From assembly GCA_963754955.1 (NCBI GenBank), contig CAVWHY010000006.1, positions 1-64,000 of the forward strand: a stretch of 64,000 nt of DNA, in the 5' to 3' direction. This document shows, one piece after another, positions 1 through 9,255 of this stretch. Every line of letters begins with the position of its first letter. The stretch's first letter is position 1. Under the pieces are notes generated by a model. It saw only the letters and a list, made by a program, of their open reading frames with translations. It was not told the origin of the DNA and ran no database searches. The DNA comes from CAVQJU01 sp963754955 (GTDB lineage: Bacteria; Acidobacteriota; Vicinamibacteria; Vicinamibacterales; CAVVIG01). The translations under genes and the position numbers were made by a program.

Positions 1-36
1 AAGCAGGTATGATTCAGGTCCACGGAGGCGTGAGAC

Positions 37-1187
37 GTGCGCATCGCTGTGCCGAGGGAGACTGCTCCCGGCGAACGACGGGTAGCCCTCGTGCCCGAAT
101 CCTGCAAGAAACTGACGCAGGCCGGGTATGAGATCGCGATACAGGCCGGAGCTGGCGACGCGCGCTGGGTTCGGCGACGAGGAATACAGAAAACTGGGAG
201 TGCGCGTGGTCGGCCGATCCCGGCGGCACTGCTTGGTGCGGCCGACCTGGTCCTCAAGATGAGGCTGACCGCGCCGACGGCGGACAGAGGTCGGCGTGGA
301 TGCGGCCGGCGGCGATTTACGTCGGCTCGCTGATGCCGCTTCGCCATCTTGCCGCGGTGCGCGCCCTTGCTGCGCGCAAGATCACGGCCTTCGCGACGGA
401 CGCGATCCCCCGCACCACGCGCGCGCAGTCGATGGACACGCTCTCGTCCATGGCGAACCTGGGCGGCTACAAGGGCGTCCTGCTCGCGGCCGTGGAGCTG
501 AACCGCTACTTCCCGATGCTCACGACCGCGGCCGGGATGGTGTTTCCGGCCAAGGTCTTCGTGATCGGCGCCGGCGTCGCGGGCCTGCAGGCCATCGCGA
601 CGGCGAAGCGCCTCGGCGCGAACGTCGTGGCCACCGACGTCCGGCCCGAGGTGAAAGAGCAGATCGAGAGCGTGGGCGCGAAATACGTCGGCATCGAGCT
701 CGGCGAGAGCGCGGCGGCGGGCGGCGGCTACGCCAAGGAGCTGTCCGAGGCGGACCGCAAACGCCAGGCCGAGCTCCTCGCCGCCGAATGCGCCCAGTGC
801 GACGTCATCATCACGACGGCGCTGATTGGCGGCGTGTTCGCGCCGCGGCTCATCTCCGCCGACGTCGTGAAGACGATGAAGCCGGGATCGGTGATCGTGG
901 ATCTGGCGGCCGACGGCGGCGGCAACTGCGAGCTGTCGAAGCCGGGCGAGACCGTCCACGTCGGCGGCGTCACCATTCTCGCACCGCTGAACCTGCCGGC
1001 CACGGTGCCGTATCACGCGAGCCTGCTGTTCTCGCGCAACCTGACGGCGTTCGTGCAGGCGTTCACGAAGGACAAGGCGTTCGTCCTCGATTTCAGCGAC
1101 GACATCCAGCAGGGCGCCGTCATCACGCACGACGGCGAGGTGAAGCACGCGCGCACCCGCGACGCCCTGCAGAAGGACAATTCGTGA
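37..1187 (+). CDS. pntAA: NAD(P) transhydrogenase subunit alpha part 1 (frame-interrupted)
   Basis: This is the NAD(H)-binding soluble domain of the proton-translocating transhydrogenase, which moves hydride between NADH and NADP+ at the membrane. The N-terminus MRIAVPRET and the Rossmann loop GAGVAGLQAIATAKRLGA (near base 570) are typical of PntA/alanine dehydrogenase folds. The GTG start at 37 has GGAGG eight bases upstream. The frame is broken between about 165 and 300: residues such as FGDEEYRKLG and LLGAADLVLKMR lie in different frames. Removing single extra bases near 168, 214, 226, 292 and 297 restores a family-like sequence, so I think the assembly rather than the gene is faulty. The stop overlaps the GTG of pntAB, as in an operon. 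Confidence 0.85.
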
Positions 1188-1507
1188 GCCAAGACTTCTG
1201 GTCGACCTTGTTCGTGTTCGTCCTGGCCTCCATCATCGGGCTGGGCGTCATCCGGCGCGTCTCGCGGCTGCTGCACACGCCGCTCATGTCGCTGACGAAC
1301 GCGATCTCCGCCATTTCGATCGTCGGAGCGATTCTCATGGCCGGCGGCGACAACCCGATTCGGATCCGCATTCTCGGCGCGATCGCGCTGTTCGCCTCGA
1401 TGACCAACATCGTGAGCGGATTCCTCATCACCGATCGCATGCTCAAGATGTTCAAGGCCCCCGGTAAGGACGTCAAGGACGTCAAGGCCGCCGGGGGCCA
1501 CTCGTGA
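1184..1507 (+). CDS. pntAB: NAD(P) transhydrogenase subunit alpha part 2
   Basis: A small membrane protein of 107 residues that supplies the first transmembrane helices of the transhydrogenase proton channel when PntA is split in two. Three hydrophobic stretches are visible (roughly residues 6-22, 38-55 and 60-80), and the C-terminal tail is polar. It starts at GTG 1184, overlapping the pntAA stop (GTGA), and its own stop overlaps the GTG of pntB. The three-gene order with two four-base overlaps is the usual bacterial split arrangement. Confidence 0.88.
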   Translation: MSQDFWSTLFVFVLASIIGLGVIRRVSRLLHTPLMSLTNAISAISIVGAILMAGGDNPIRIRILGAIALFASMTNIVSGFLITDRMLKMFKAPGKDVKDVKAAGGHS

Positions 1508-2913
1508 TCGGCCCGCTGGGCCAGCTGACTTACATCGTCGCGTCGGTCCTGTTCATCTTCGCGCTGCACTGGATGAACGCGCCCGACACGGCGCGCAAAG
1601 GTGTATACGCCGGGGTGGCGGCGACCGCTCTCGCGATTCTCGTGACCTGGGCCGAGCCCGTTGTCGTCAATCACCTGTGGATCGTGCTGCCGCTGCTCGC
1701 CGGCGTGGCCGTCGGCGTGCCCTTGTCGCGCGTGCCGCTCACCGCGGTGCCGCAGCGGACGGCGCTTTCCCATGCGTTCGGCGGCATCGCCGCCGGACTC
1801 GTGGGGACCGCTGAGTACTACCTGCGGCTCTCGGAAGGTCCCGAGTGGCTGACGCCCTTCCGGATGGTGGCGCTCATTGTCGAAATCATCCTCGGGTACC
1901 TGACGTTCACCGGCAGCCTGATGGCGGCGGGGAAGCTGCAGGAAGTGAAGTGGGTGCCGCAGCGGCCCGTCACGTATACCGGTCAGAACGCGATCAACGC
2001 GCTATTGCTCGCATCCGCGGTCGGCATCGCCGCCGCGGTCGCGATGTACCCTGCGGCCCCGTGGGCGCCATACCTGTTTCCCGTCATCGTCGTGCTGGCG
2101 CTGCTGTTCGGCGTGCTGCTCATCCTCCCCATCGGCGGCGCCGACATGCCGACGGTCATCGCCATCCTGAACGCCTATGCCGGGCTGTCGGCGGTGGCCA
2201 TGGGGTTCGTGCTCGACAGCAAGCTCCTGATCACCGCGGGCGCACTTGATGGGTCGTCAGGGCTGATCCTCGCCATCATCATGTGCAAGGCGATGAACCG
2301 CTCCTTCACGAACGTGCTGTTCGGAGCGTTCGGGCAGGTGCAGGCGGCCGGCGCCTCCGGCGAGCAGAAGCAGTACAAGTCCGAGACCGTCGAAGGCGCT
2401 GCGCAGGTGCTCGAGCAGGCGAGCCTGGTCGTGATCATCCCCGGCTACGGGATGGCCGTGGCGCAGGCGCAGCACAAGGTCCGCGAGCTGTACGATCAGC
2501 TGAAGAAGCGCGGGATCACCGTGAAGTTCGCGATTCATCCCGTGGCCGGACGCATGCCGGGCCACATGAACGTGCTGCTGGCCGAGTCGAACATCCCGTA
2601 CACGGATCTGGTGGAGATGGACGACATCAACCACGACATGCCGCAGGCCGACGTGGCGCTCGTCGTCGGCGCCAACGACGTCGTGAACCCGGCGGCGCGC
2701 ACCGACAAGTCGAGCCCGATTTACGGCATGCCGATCATCGAGGCCGACAAGGCGCGGACGATCTTCGCCATCAAGCGCAGCAAGAACCCCGGGTTCGCCG
2801 GCATCGACAACGAGCTGTATTTCTCCGACCGCACCTGGATGCTCTTCGGCGACGCGAAAGCCGTGATCGGCGATCTCGTCAAAGAGCTCTCAGGCGGGTC
2901 CGGCATGCACTGA
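1504..2913 (+). CDS. pntB: NAD(P) transhydrogenase subunit beta
   Basis: The 469-residue beta subunit contains the rest of the membrane proton channel (about eight helices in residues 1-260) and the C-terminal NADP(H)-binding domain. Landmarks include VVIIPGYGMAVAQAQHKVRE at the start of the NADP domain, HPVAGRMPGHMNVLLAE, and VGANDVVNPAAR, all close to classical PntB. The length matches the family (about 460). The start is GTG 1504, overlapping pntAB. The stop TGA overlaps the ATG of the next reading frame, which begins inside a heptamer repeat. Confidence 0.95.
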   Translation: MIGPLGQLTYIVASVLFIFALHWMNAPDTARKGVYAGVAATALAILVTWAEPVVVNHLWIVLPLLAGVAVGVPLSRVPLTAVPQRTALSHAFGGIAAGLVGTAEYYLRLSEGPEWLTPFRMVALIVEIILGYLTFTGSLMAAGKLQEVKWVPQRPVTYTGQNAINALLLASAVGIAAAVAMYPAAPWAPYLFPVIVVLALLFGVLLILPIGGADMPTVIAILNAYAGLSAVAMGFVLDSKLLITAGALDGSSGLILAIIMCKAMNRSFTNVLFGAFGQVQAAGASGEQKQYKSETVEGAAQVLEQASLVVIIPGYGMAVAQAQHKVRELYDQLKKRGITVKFAIHPVAGRMPGHMNVLLAESNIPYTDLVEMDDINHDMPQADVALVVGANDVVNPAARTDKSSPIYGMPIIEADKARTIFAIKRSKNPGFAGIDNELYFSDRTWMLFGDAKAVIGDLVKELSGGSGMH

Positions 2914-3873
2914 TGAAAGTTCAAAGTTCAAAGTTCAAAGTCGAAAGTAAGTTCAGAGCGACTGTGAGCTTATTTTTCTACTTTCTACTTTCGACTTTGA
3001 ACTTTCCCGGAGCCGCGCCCGCGCCCCTGCATGACGCCTTTAGTTCGAAGGGCGCTTACGATTACACGGCGCGGGTGGCTGGCTTTGGCGAGCGCTGGCC
3101 GGGATCGCCCGGGCACCAGAAGACGCAGGACCTCGATCAAGCAGGTCCTCACGAAGAACGGCGCGCGGATCGAGACCGACGACTTCACGGCCACGACGCC
3201 CCGCGGCCCGATCGCCGTCCACAACATCATCGGGAAGTTCAACGTCACCGCGGATCCGAAGCAAACCATCTTCATCCTGGCCGGCCACTACGACACGCTC
3301 TTCAAGCCCGGATTCATCGGCGCAAACGACGGCGCGTCGAGTACCGCCATTCTGCTCGCGTTTGCCGATGCGCTGAAGGATCAGAAGACGAAGATGCAGA
3401 TCTGGCTCGTGTGGACGGACCTGGAGGAAGCGCTCGAGTCGTTCGTCGGAGACGACGGGCTGTACGGCAGCCGCCATCTGGCCCAGAAGCTGGCTGCCAA
3501 CGGCACGGCGCCGCGGATCAAGGGGTTCTTCCTGCTCGACATGATCGGCGACAAGGACCTCGGCGTCGCCCGCGAGACGACATCAAAGGCGTGGCTGCAG
3601 GATTACATCGCGCAGGCGGCGAAGCAACTCGGGTACGGCCAGTACTTCTTTCAGTACGAGGCCAGCATCATCGACGATCACGCGCCGTTCCTGCGGGCCG
3701 GAGTGCCGGCCGTGGACGTCGTGGACGCGAGGTTCGGCCGCATGGGCCCCAACCTCGACGGCATGGGCGAGTTCCATCACGCGAACACCGACACCATGGA
3801 CAAGGTGTCGCAGCGAAGCCTGGAAATCGTCGGCAAGACGATCCTCAAGGCCGTCGAACTCCTCGACCAGTAG
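2913..3873 (+). CDS. M28 family zinc peptidase / glutaminyl cyclase-like protein (frame-interrupted)
   Basis: A secreted zinc aminopeptidase-fold protein of about 320 residues. Metal-site motifs are in order: GHYDT, GANDGASSTA, the catalytic DLEEAL, LLDMIGD and EFHHANTDT. The segment GDDGLYGSRHLA is reminiscent of glutaminyl-peptide cyclotransferases, so cyclisation of N-terminal Gln is possible as well as peptidase activity. The N-terminal piece (about 2913-3130) reads AYDYTARVAGFGERWPGSPG in one frame and the rest lies one frame later; deleting one C near 3133 joins them as QDSIKQVL. The ATG at 2913 and the hydrophobic signal-like stretch SLFFYFLLSTLNFPGAAPAP are encoded by the heptamer repeat itself, which is unusual. 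Confidence 0.78.
2914..3006. repeat. Heptamer repeat hairpin, AAAGTTC family
   Basis: The spacer after pntB is built of 7-bp units close to AAAGTTC. A 20-bp perfect inverted repeat joins 2930-2949 with 2986-3005, so the whole element can fold into one hairpin with a 36-base loop. Related elements occur near 3875, 14133, 16453 and 41990. It overlaps the apparent start codon and signal peptide of the downstream peptidase. Confidence 0.85.
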
Positions 3874-3874
3874 G

Positions 3875-3960
3875 AAAGTTCAACGTTCAAAGTTGAAAGT
3901 GGAAAAGTAAGTTCAGAAACTTACTTCTCTACTTTGAACGTTGAACTTTTCAACTTTCCT
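3875..3960. repeat. Heptamer repeat hairpin, AAAGTTC family
   Basis: This follows the M28 stop codon directly. Outer arms: the 16 bases at 3878-3893 pair with 3931-3946. Inner arms: AAGTAAGTT at 3905-3913 pairs perfectly with AACTTACTT at 3918-3926 around a CAGA loop. It can act as a strong RNA hairpin after the gene, although no T-tract follows. Confidence 0.85.
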
Positions 3961-4009
3961 CCACCGTCCTGCGCCGGGCGTCTCCTCGGGGCGGAGCTTC
4001 GCGTAGGGG

Positions 4010-4086
4010 CTCGTGGCTCGTGGCTGGTGGCTGGTGGCTCGTGACTGCCGACTGCTAACCGCCGACTGCCGACTGCTGACTGCCGT
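4010..4086. repeat. Heptamer tandem arrays, GGCTCGT/GGCTGGT and CCGACTG families
   Basis: Two unrelated 7-bp tandem repeats lie side by side. The first alternates GGCTCGT and GGCTGGT (about 4010-4042); the second repeats CCGACTG with variants (about 4042-4085). The second ends just upstream of a possible -10 box (TAAGCT, 4099-4104), and its CTGACT could serve as the -35 at 17-bp spacing. Confidence 0.75.
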
Positions 4087-4110
4087 CCGCGTCAGGTGTA
4101 AGCTTCCGCC

Positions 4111-6051
4111 ATGAGCAAGTTCACGCGTGGCACGGCGTCGCCAGGGCGCCGGCGATTCTTGAAGAGCGCAGCCGTCACCGGTGCGGCGCTGGTCGGCGGC
4201 GCGACAGCCGGGGCCGGGCCGCAGAGCGCGCCTGCTGCACGGCCGGCCGCGGGCACGGCGGCGACCCTTCCACGGGAAGCCGATCCGGCCGGCGTCGAGT
4301 TGCTCACGACCGATCGGCCGGGCGGCGATTTCATGGTGGACGTGTTGAAGACGCTCGACCTCGAATACGTCGCCGCCAATCCGGGGTCGAGCTTCCGCGG
4401 GCTGCACGAGTCGATCGTCAACTACGGCGGCAACCGGGCGCCTGAATTCATCACGTGCTGCCACGAGGAATCGTCCGTCGCGATGGCCCACGGCTACTTC
4501 AAGGCCGAGGGCAAGCCGATGGCGGTGCTGGTCCACGGCACCGTCGGCCTGCAGCACGCGGCGATGGCCATCTACAACGCCTACTGCGATCGCGTGCCGG
4601 TCTATCTCATCGCCGGCAATTCCGTCGACGCCACGCAGCGGCGCCCCGGCGTCGAGTGGACGCACAGCGTCCAGGACGCGGCGGCGATGGTCCGCGATTT
4701 CATCAAGTGGGACGATCTGCCCGCCTCGCTCCAGCACTTCGCCGAGTCCGCCGTGCGCGCGTACAAGATTGCGATGACCCCGCCGATGATGCCGGTGCTC
4801 CTCGTCGCCGACGGCGCGCTCCAGGAGGATCCGGTCTCGTCGCATGCTGCGCCGCGCGTTCCGCGGCTGACACGCACCACGCCGCCGCAAGGCGACTCCG
4901 CGGCGGTGGCTGAGGCCGCGCGCTGGCTCGTCGCCGCCGAAACGCCGGTCATCGTTGCCGACCGCGCGGCGCGCACGCAGGCAGGTATGGCGCGGATCGT
5001 CGAGCTGGCCGAAGCGCTGCAGGCGCCGGTCGTCGACCAGAGCGGCCGGCTGAACTTTCCGACGCGGCATGCGCTCAACCACTCCGACCGCGCGCGGGAG
5101 CTCGTTTCGGGCGCGGACGTGATTCTCGGCCTCGAGCTCGCGGACTTCTGGGGGACGGTCGACTCGTATCGCGATCAGCTCGAGCGCACGTCGAGGCCAA
5201 TCACGAAAGCGGGCGCGAAGCTCGTGAGCATCACGGCCGGCGACTTGTTCGTCAAAGGCAATTACCAGGACATCCAGCGGTATCCGGAAGTCGACCTCGC
5301 GATGGCGGCCGACGCGGAAGCGACGTTGCCGGCGCTCATCGAAGCCGTGAAGCGGCTGACGACCGGCGATCGCACGCGGGTGTTCGAGGAACGCGGCCGC
5401 AAGCTGGCGGCCGACCGGCAACGGCTGCTCGAACGCGCCCGCAGTGAGGCCGCCTACGCATGGGACGCGAGCCCCATCAGCACCGCGCGCCTCTCGGCTG
5501 AATTGTGGGCGCAGATCAAGGACGCGGACTGGTCGCTCGTATCGCCGGTCGATTTCGTGAGCCGCTGGCCATTGCGTCTGTGGGATTTCAACAAACCGTA
5601 TCAGTTCCTCGGCTCCTCGGGCGGCGCGGGCGTCGGCTACGGCGCGCCGGCTGCCGCCGGGGCGGCGCTCGCGAACAGGAAGCGGGGGCGGTTGTCTGTC
5701 GCCATCCAGGCTGACGGCGATCTGATGTACGCGCCGGGCGTACTGTGGACCGCCGCGCATCACCGGATCCCGCTGCTCTCGGTCATGCACAACAACCGCG
5801 CGTACCACCAGGAAGTGATGCACGTGCAGCGCATGGCCAACCGGCACAACCGCGGCGTCACGCAGGCGTCCATCGGAACGACGATCGACAACCCGAACAT
5901 CGATTTCGCCGGGCTGGCCCGCAGCATGGGCGTGCACGCCGAAGGCCCGATCACGGACCCGAAGGATCTCGGCCCCGCGATCCGCAAGGCGCTCGAAGCG
6001 GTGAAGGCTGGCGAACCCGCGCTCGTGGATGTGGTCAGTCAGCCGAGATAA
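4111..6051 (+). CDS. Tat-exported thiamine diphosphate-dependent enzyme (acetolactate synthase-like)
   Basis: A 646-residue ThDP enzyme of the acetolactate synthase/benzoylformate decarboxylase fold. The pyrimidine-domain catalytic Glu is in TCCHEESSVAMAHGYF (about residue 120). The pyrophosphate motif is QADGDLMYAPG...HNN (about residues 530-560), with Ala where GDG is usual. The N-terminus has a twin-arginine signal, GRRRFLKSAAVTGAALVGG, so the folded enzyme with cofactor is probably exported. The substrate is unknown. The ATG at 4111 has no ribosome binding site but sits six bases after TAAGCT, which suggests a leaderless message. It precedes a cytochrome c and molybdenum oxidoreductase set on the same strand, separated only by repeat arrays. 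Confidence 0.88.
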   Translation: MSKFTRGTASPGRRRFLKSAAVTGAALVGGATAGAGPQSAPAARPAAGTAATLPREADPAGVELLTTDRPGGDFMVDVLKTLDLEYVAANPGSSFRGLHESIVNYGGNRAPEFITCCHEESSVAMAHGYFKAEGKPMAVLVHGTVGLQHAAMAIYNAYCDRVPVYLIAGNSVDATQRRPGVEWTHSVQDAAAMVRDFIKWDDLPASLQHFAESAVRAYKIAMTPPMMPVLLVADGALQEDPVSSHAAPRVPRLTRTTPPQGDSAAVAEAARWLVAAETPVIVADRAARTQAGMARIVELAEALQAPVVDQSGRLNFPTRHALNHSDRARELVSGADVILGLELADFWGTVDSYRDQLERTSRPITKAGAKLVSITAGDLFVKGNYQDIQRYPEVDLAMAADAEATLPALIEAVKRLTTGDRTRVFEERGRKLAADRQRLLERARSEAAYAWDASPISTARLSAELWAQIKDADWSLVSPVDFVSRWPLRLWDFNKPYQFLGSSGGAGVGYGAPAAAGAALANRKRGRLSVAIQADGDLMYAPGVLWTAAHHRIPLLSVMHNNRAYHQEVMHVQRMANRHNRGVTQASIGTTIDNPNIDFAGLARSMGVHAEGPITDPKDLGPAIRKALEAVKAGEPALVDVVSQPR

Positions 6052-6053
6052 TG

Positions 6054-6120
6054 AGGTTAGAGGTTAGAGGTTAGAGGTTAGAGGTTAGAGAGGTTGGGGG
6101 CTGGGGGCTGGGGGCTGGGG
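6054..6120. repeat. Heptamer tandem arrays, GAGGTTA and GGGGGCT families
   Basis: The whole spacer between the ThDP enzyme and the cytochrome c is tandem repeat: about five GAGGTTA units followed by GGGGGCT units that run up to the ATG at 6121. The same two families recur in the same order near 50888-50930. Confidence 0.85.
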
Positions 6121-6474
6121 ATGACGAAGAACAGTGTCACGCTGGGTCTCGCGATTCTTGCGATGGCTGCGACGGCGTTCGGTCAGACGACAACGCCCGC
6201 GGGGAATGCCCAGAGTGGCCGCAAGGTGTTCGCGAGCAACGGGTGCTACGAGTGCCACGGCTACGAGGCGCAGGGTGCCACGCCGACCGGCCCTCGGCTC
6301 GGCCCGCGTCCGCTCGCATTCGCCGCGTTCTCGAAATACGTCCGCCAGCCCACCGGTCAGATGCCGCCGTATACGACCAAAACACTCACGGACGCCACGC
6401 TGACCGATATCTACGCGTTTCTGCAGTCGCTGCCCGCGCCGAAAACCGCGGACACGATCCCGTTGCTGAAGTGA
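6121..6474 (+). CDS. Small periplasmic cytochrome c
   Basis: A 117-residue single-haem c-type cytochrome. A signal peptide (MTKNSVTLGLAILAMAATAFG) precedes the haem site CYECHGYE at about residue 41; PTGQMPPY supplies a likely axial Met. It probably accepts electrons from the 2Fe-2S/molybdopterin pair that follows. I chose ATG 6121 because any upstream start lies in the repeat array. Its TGA stop is itself part of the next heptamer array (TGAACCC units). Confidence 0.9.
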   Translation: MTKNSVTLGLAILAMAATAFGQTTTPAGNAQSGRKVFASNGCYECHGYEAQGATPTGPRLGPRPLAFAAFSKYVRQPTGQMPPYTTKTLTDATLTDIYAFLQSLPAPKTADTIPLLK

Positions 6475-6501
6475 ACCCTGAACCCTGAACCCTGAACCAT
6501 G
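6473..6501. repeat. Heptamer tandem array GAACCCT bridging stop and start codons
   Basis: Units of GAACCCT run from the TGA stop of the cytochrome gene (6472-6474) to the ATG of the 2Fe-2S gene (6499-6501). The last unit is altered from CTGAACC to CATGAACC, which creates the start codon. No Shine-Dalgarno sequence is present in the array. Confidence 0.85.
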
Positions 6502-6954
6502 AACCTTACCGTTAACGGCAAGACCCATTCCGTAGACATCGATCCGTCCACACCGCTGCTGTACGTGCTGAGCGACGACCTGGCGCTGCGCGGCCCGAAG
6601 TTCGGCTGCGGGCTCGGGCAGTGCGGGTGCTGCACCGTGCTCGTCAAGGGCCGGCCGGTTCGCTCCTGCATCACGCCGGTCTCGAGCGTCGCCGGCGAGA
6701 TCACGACGCTCGAGGGACTGGGCACCGTCGAGAAGCCCCACGCGATTCAGAAGGCGTTTGTCGACGAACAGGCGATACAGTGCGGCTTCTGCCTCAGCGG
6801 CGTCCTGTTGACGGCTAAGGCCGCCCTCGACGCGAACCCGAAAGCCAACGACGCGCAGCTGCGGCAGGCGCTCGCCACCGTGCTGTGCCGGTGCGGCACG
6901 CATACGCGGATGCTGAAAGCGATCAAACGCTACGCGCGGGAGGTGCGGGCATGA
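6499..6954 (+). CDS. (2Fe-2S)-binding subunit of a xanthine dehydrogenase-family oxidoreductase
   Basis: The 151-residue iron-sulfur subunit. It has a plant-type ferredoxin cluster (CGLGQCGCCTVLV, about residues 40-50) and a C-terminal four-helix domain with the second cluster (CGFCLSGV and LCRCGTH). This is the standard small subunit of IorA/CoxS type, passing electrons from the molybdenum centre, here probably to the cytochrome c upstream. It ends four bases into the next gene (ATGA overlap at 6951). Confidence 0.93.
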   Translation: MNLTVNGKTHSVDIDPSTPLLYVLSDDLALRGPKFGCGLGQCGCCTVLVKGRPVRSCITPVSSVAGEITTLEGLGTVEKPHAIQKAFVDEQAIQCGFCLSGVLLTAKAALDANPKANDAQLRQALATVLCRCGTHTRMLKAIKRYAREVRA

Positions 6955-9246
6955 AACGCCGCGACTTCCTCAAGAGCTCCGGCGCGCTGATTGTCGCGTT
7001 CTCGTCGGCCGGCGCGACTGACCTGTTCGGGCAAGGCCGCTTCGACGGCCCCGGTACGCCGCAGCTCGATGCGTGGCTCGCGATTGCCGGCGATGGCAGC
7101 GTCACGGCGTACACGGGCAAAGTGGAGCTCGGTCACGGCCTTTTCACGGCGCAGACGCAGCTGGTGGCCGAGGAGTTGTCCGTGCCGCTCTCGCGCGTGA
7201 AACTGATTCAGGGCGACACCTCCGTCTCGCCCGACCAGGGGACGACGTCCGGCAGCCAGTCGCATCCGGTGAATTTCAACGAAGGGGCGCTCGCGCAGGC
7301 GTGCGCCACCGCCCGCGAGGCGCTCACACAGATGGCGGCGGCGCGGCTTGGCGTCCCGGCCGATCAGCTGCTCGTGCGCGACGGCGTCGTCAGCGTTCGC
7401 GACGGCAGCGGCGCGGGACCCCAGAGCCGCCGTGTCACGTACGGCGAGCTCGTCGGCGGACGCAAGTTCAACCTGGCCATCAACCCCGGAGCGAAACGAA
7501 AGAACGCGGCCGAGTGGACGGTGATGGGCACGCCGGTACCACGTCTTGACGCGCCTGCGCTGGCGGCCGGCACGTTCGAGTTCGTGCACAACGTCCGCGT
7601 CCCCGGCATGCTTCATGGGCGCGTCGTCCGGCCGCCGGAAGTCGGCGCCACGCTGGTCGGTGTAGACGAATCGTCGGTCAGGGACATGCCCGGCTTCGTC
7701 AAGGTCGTCGTGAAGAAGAACTTCGTGGGCGTCGTCGCGCAGAAGCCATGGCAGGCAATGCAAATCGCCTCGAAGTTGAAAGCCGAGTGGACGAAAGGCG
7801 TGGGCCTGCCGGCCCAGCGCGACTTCTACGAATACCTCCGCACCCAGAAGGCTGTGCGCGACACGTTCATCGTCAACTCGAAGGATGTGGATCAGAAGCT
7901 GGCCGGGGCGGCGAGGGTGGTGAAGGCGACGTATCATCACCCGTACCAGATGCACGGGTCGATCGGCACGTCGTGCGCGGTCGCCGACGTTCAGGGAGAC
8001 AAGGCGACGATCTGGTCGCCGACGCAATCGGTGTACCCGACACGCAATACCGCCGCGATGCTGCTGGGCCTGAAGCCGGAGAACGTGCGCGTCGTGTTCA
8101 GGATGGGCGCGGGCTGCTACGGCCTGAACGGCGCCGACACCGTCTCCTACGACGCGGCGCTGATGTCGCAGGCCGCCGGCAAGCCCGTCCGCGTGCAGTT
8201 GTCGCGCAGGGACGAGATGGCCTGGGAGAATTACGGCACGGCGTTCGTGATCGACCAGCGCGTGGCGCTCGACGCGAGCGGCAGCATCACCGCGTGGGAT
8301 TACGAGGCGTGGTCGCCGACGCTCGGAGGCCGGCCGGGCTACAACAACCCCGGCAACGTGATCACCGGCTTCCTCGCCGGCGCGGAGCCGCAGCCGTTCA
8401 CGCCGCGATCGCCCGCGCCCGATCCGACGGTGTACGCGAACAACCTGAACGCCGCGCCGTCCTATGTCGCCGGCGCAGTCGGCGGACGGCGCGGAGGGAC
8501 GGGCGCGGTCGCCAGCGAGCGCGTGCTGTCGCACAACGTGAAGTCGCTCTTCTGGACGGGTCCGCTGCGGTCGCCCGAGCGGCTGCAGAATTCGTTCGCG
8601 CACGAGTCGATGCTGGACGAGGTGGCCGCGCTGGTGAAGGTCGATCCGGTCGCCTACCGGCTCCGGCATCTGAGCGATCCGCGGCTGATCGAGGTCGTGA
8701 ACGCCGCCGCAAAGGCGGCGAAGTGGGAGACCCGCCCGTCGCCGAAACCCGGGATCGGCAGAACGGGCGTCGCCACCGGCCGCGGCATGTCGTGCGTGCT
8801 CTACGAGGGCAACAACGGGTACTGCGCGCTCGTGGCGGACGTCGAGGTCAACCAGGAGACGGGCAAGGTCACCGTCAGGCGTTTCGTGGCCGCGCAGGAC
8901 TGCGGGCCGATTTCGAATCCCGATGGCCTGAAGAACCAGCTCGAAGGCGGCGTGATACAGGGCATGAGCCGCGCGCTGCGGCGAAGAGGTCACCTGGGAC
9001 GCGACGAAGATCACGTCCGTCGACTGGCGCACCTACCGTCCCATTTATCTCGGCGGCGACGTGCCGGAGATCGAGAGCGTGCTGATCAACCGTCCGGGCG
9101 CGCCCGCCAACGGCGCCGGCGAAACCGCGATCACCATCGTCGCCGGCGCCATCGGCAACGCGATCTTCGACGCCACCGGCGCGCGCCTCCGCGAGGCGCC
9201 GTTCACGCCCGAACGTGTCAAGGCCGCCCTCGCGGCGCGCACGTAA
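6951..9246 (+). CDS. Molybdopterin-binding aldehyde/isoquinoline oxidoreductase large subunit (frame-interrupted)
   Basis: The catalytic subunit of a xanthine dehydrogenase/IorB-type hydroxylase of about 764 residues. It starts with a Tat signal (MKRRDFLKSSGALIVAFSS), so the heterotrimer with the 2Fe-2S protein and cytochrome is probably periplasmic. Moco-domain motifs include GKVELGHGLFTAQTQLVAEE, QGDTSVSPDQGTTSGSQS, VTYGELVGG and near the C-terminus NGAGETAITIVAGAIGNAI, which holds the usual catalytic Glu. The frame shifts by +1 near 8979 (extra G in GCTGCGGCGAAGAG). Removing one base gives SRALREEVTWDATKITSVDW and joins both halves. The true substrate cannot be told from sequence. Confidence 0.88.
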
Positions 9247-9255
9247 CCACCGATC

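Noticed and set aside
296..1183. A long Arg-rich reading frame antiparallel in codon use to pntAA
   Set aside because: It is a shadow frame of GC-rich coding sequence; only its last 107 codons (pntAB) encode a family-like protein.
2914..3006. CRISPR array
   Set aside because: The units are contiguous 7-mers without spacers, and no cas genes are present.
6473..6501. Telomere-like repeat (GAACCCT resembles TTCAGGG)
   Set aside because: Only three to four units lie between two genes of an operon, and other unrelated heptamers occur nearby; a telomere is not plausible in this setting.
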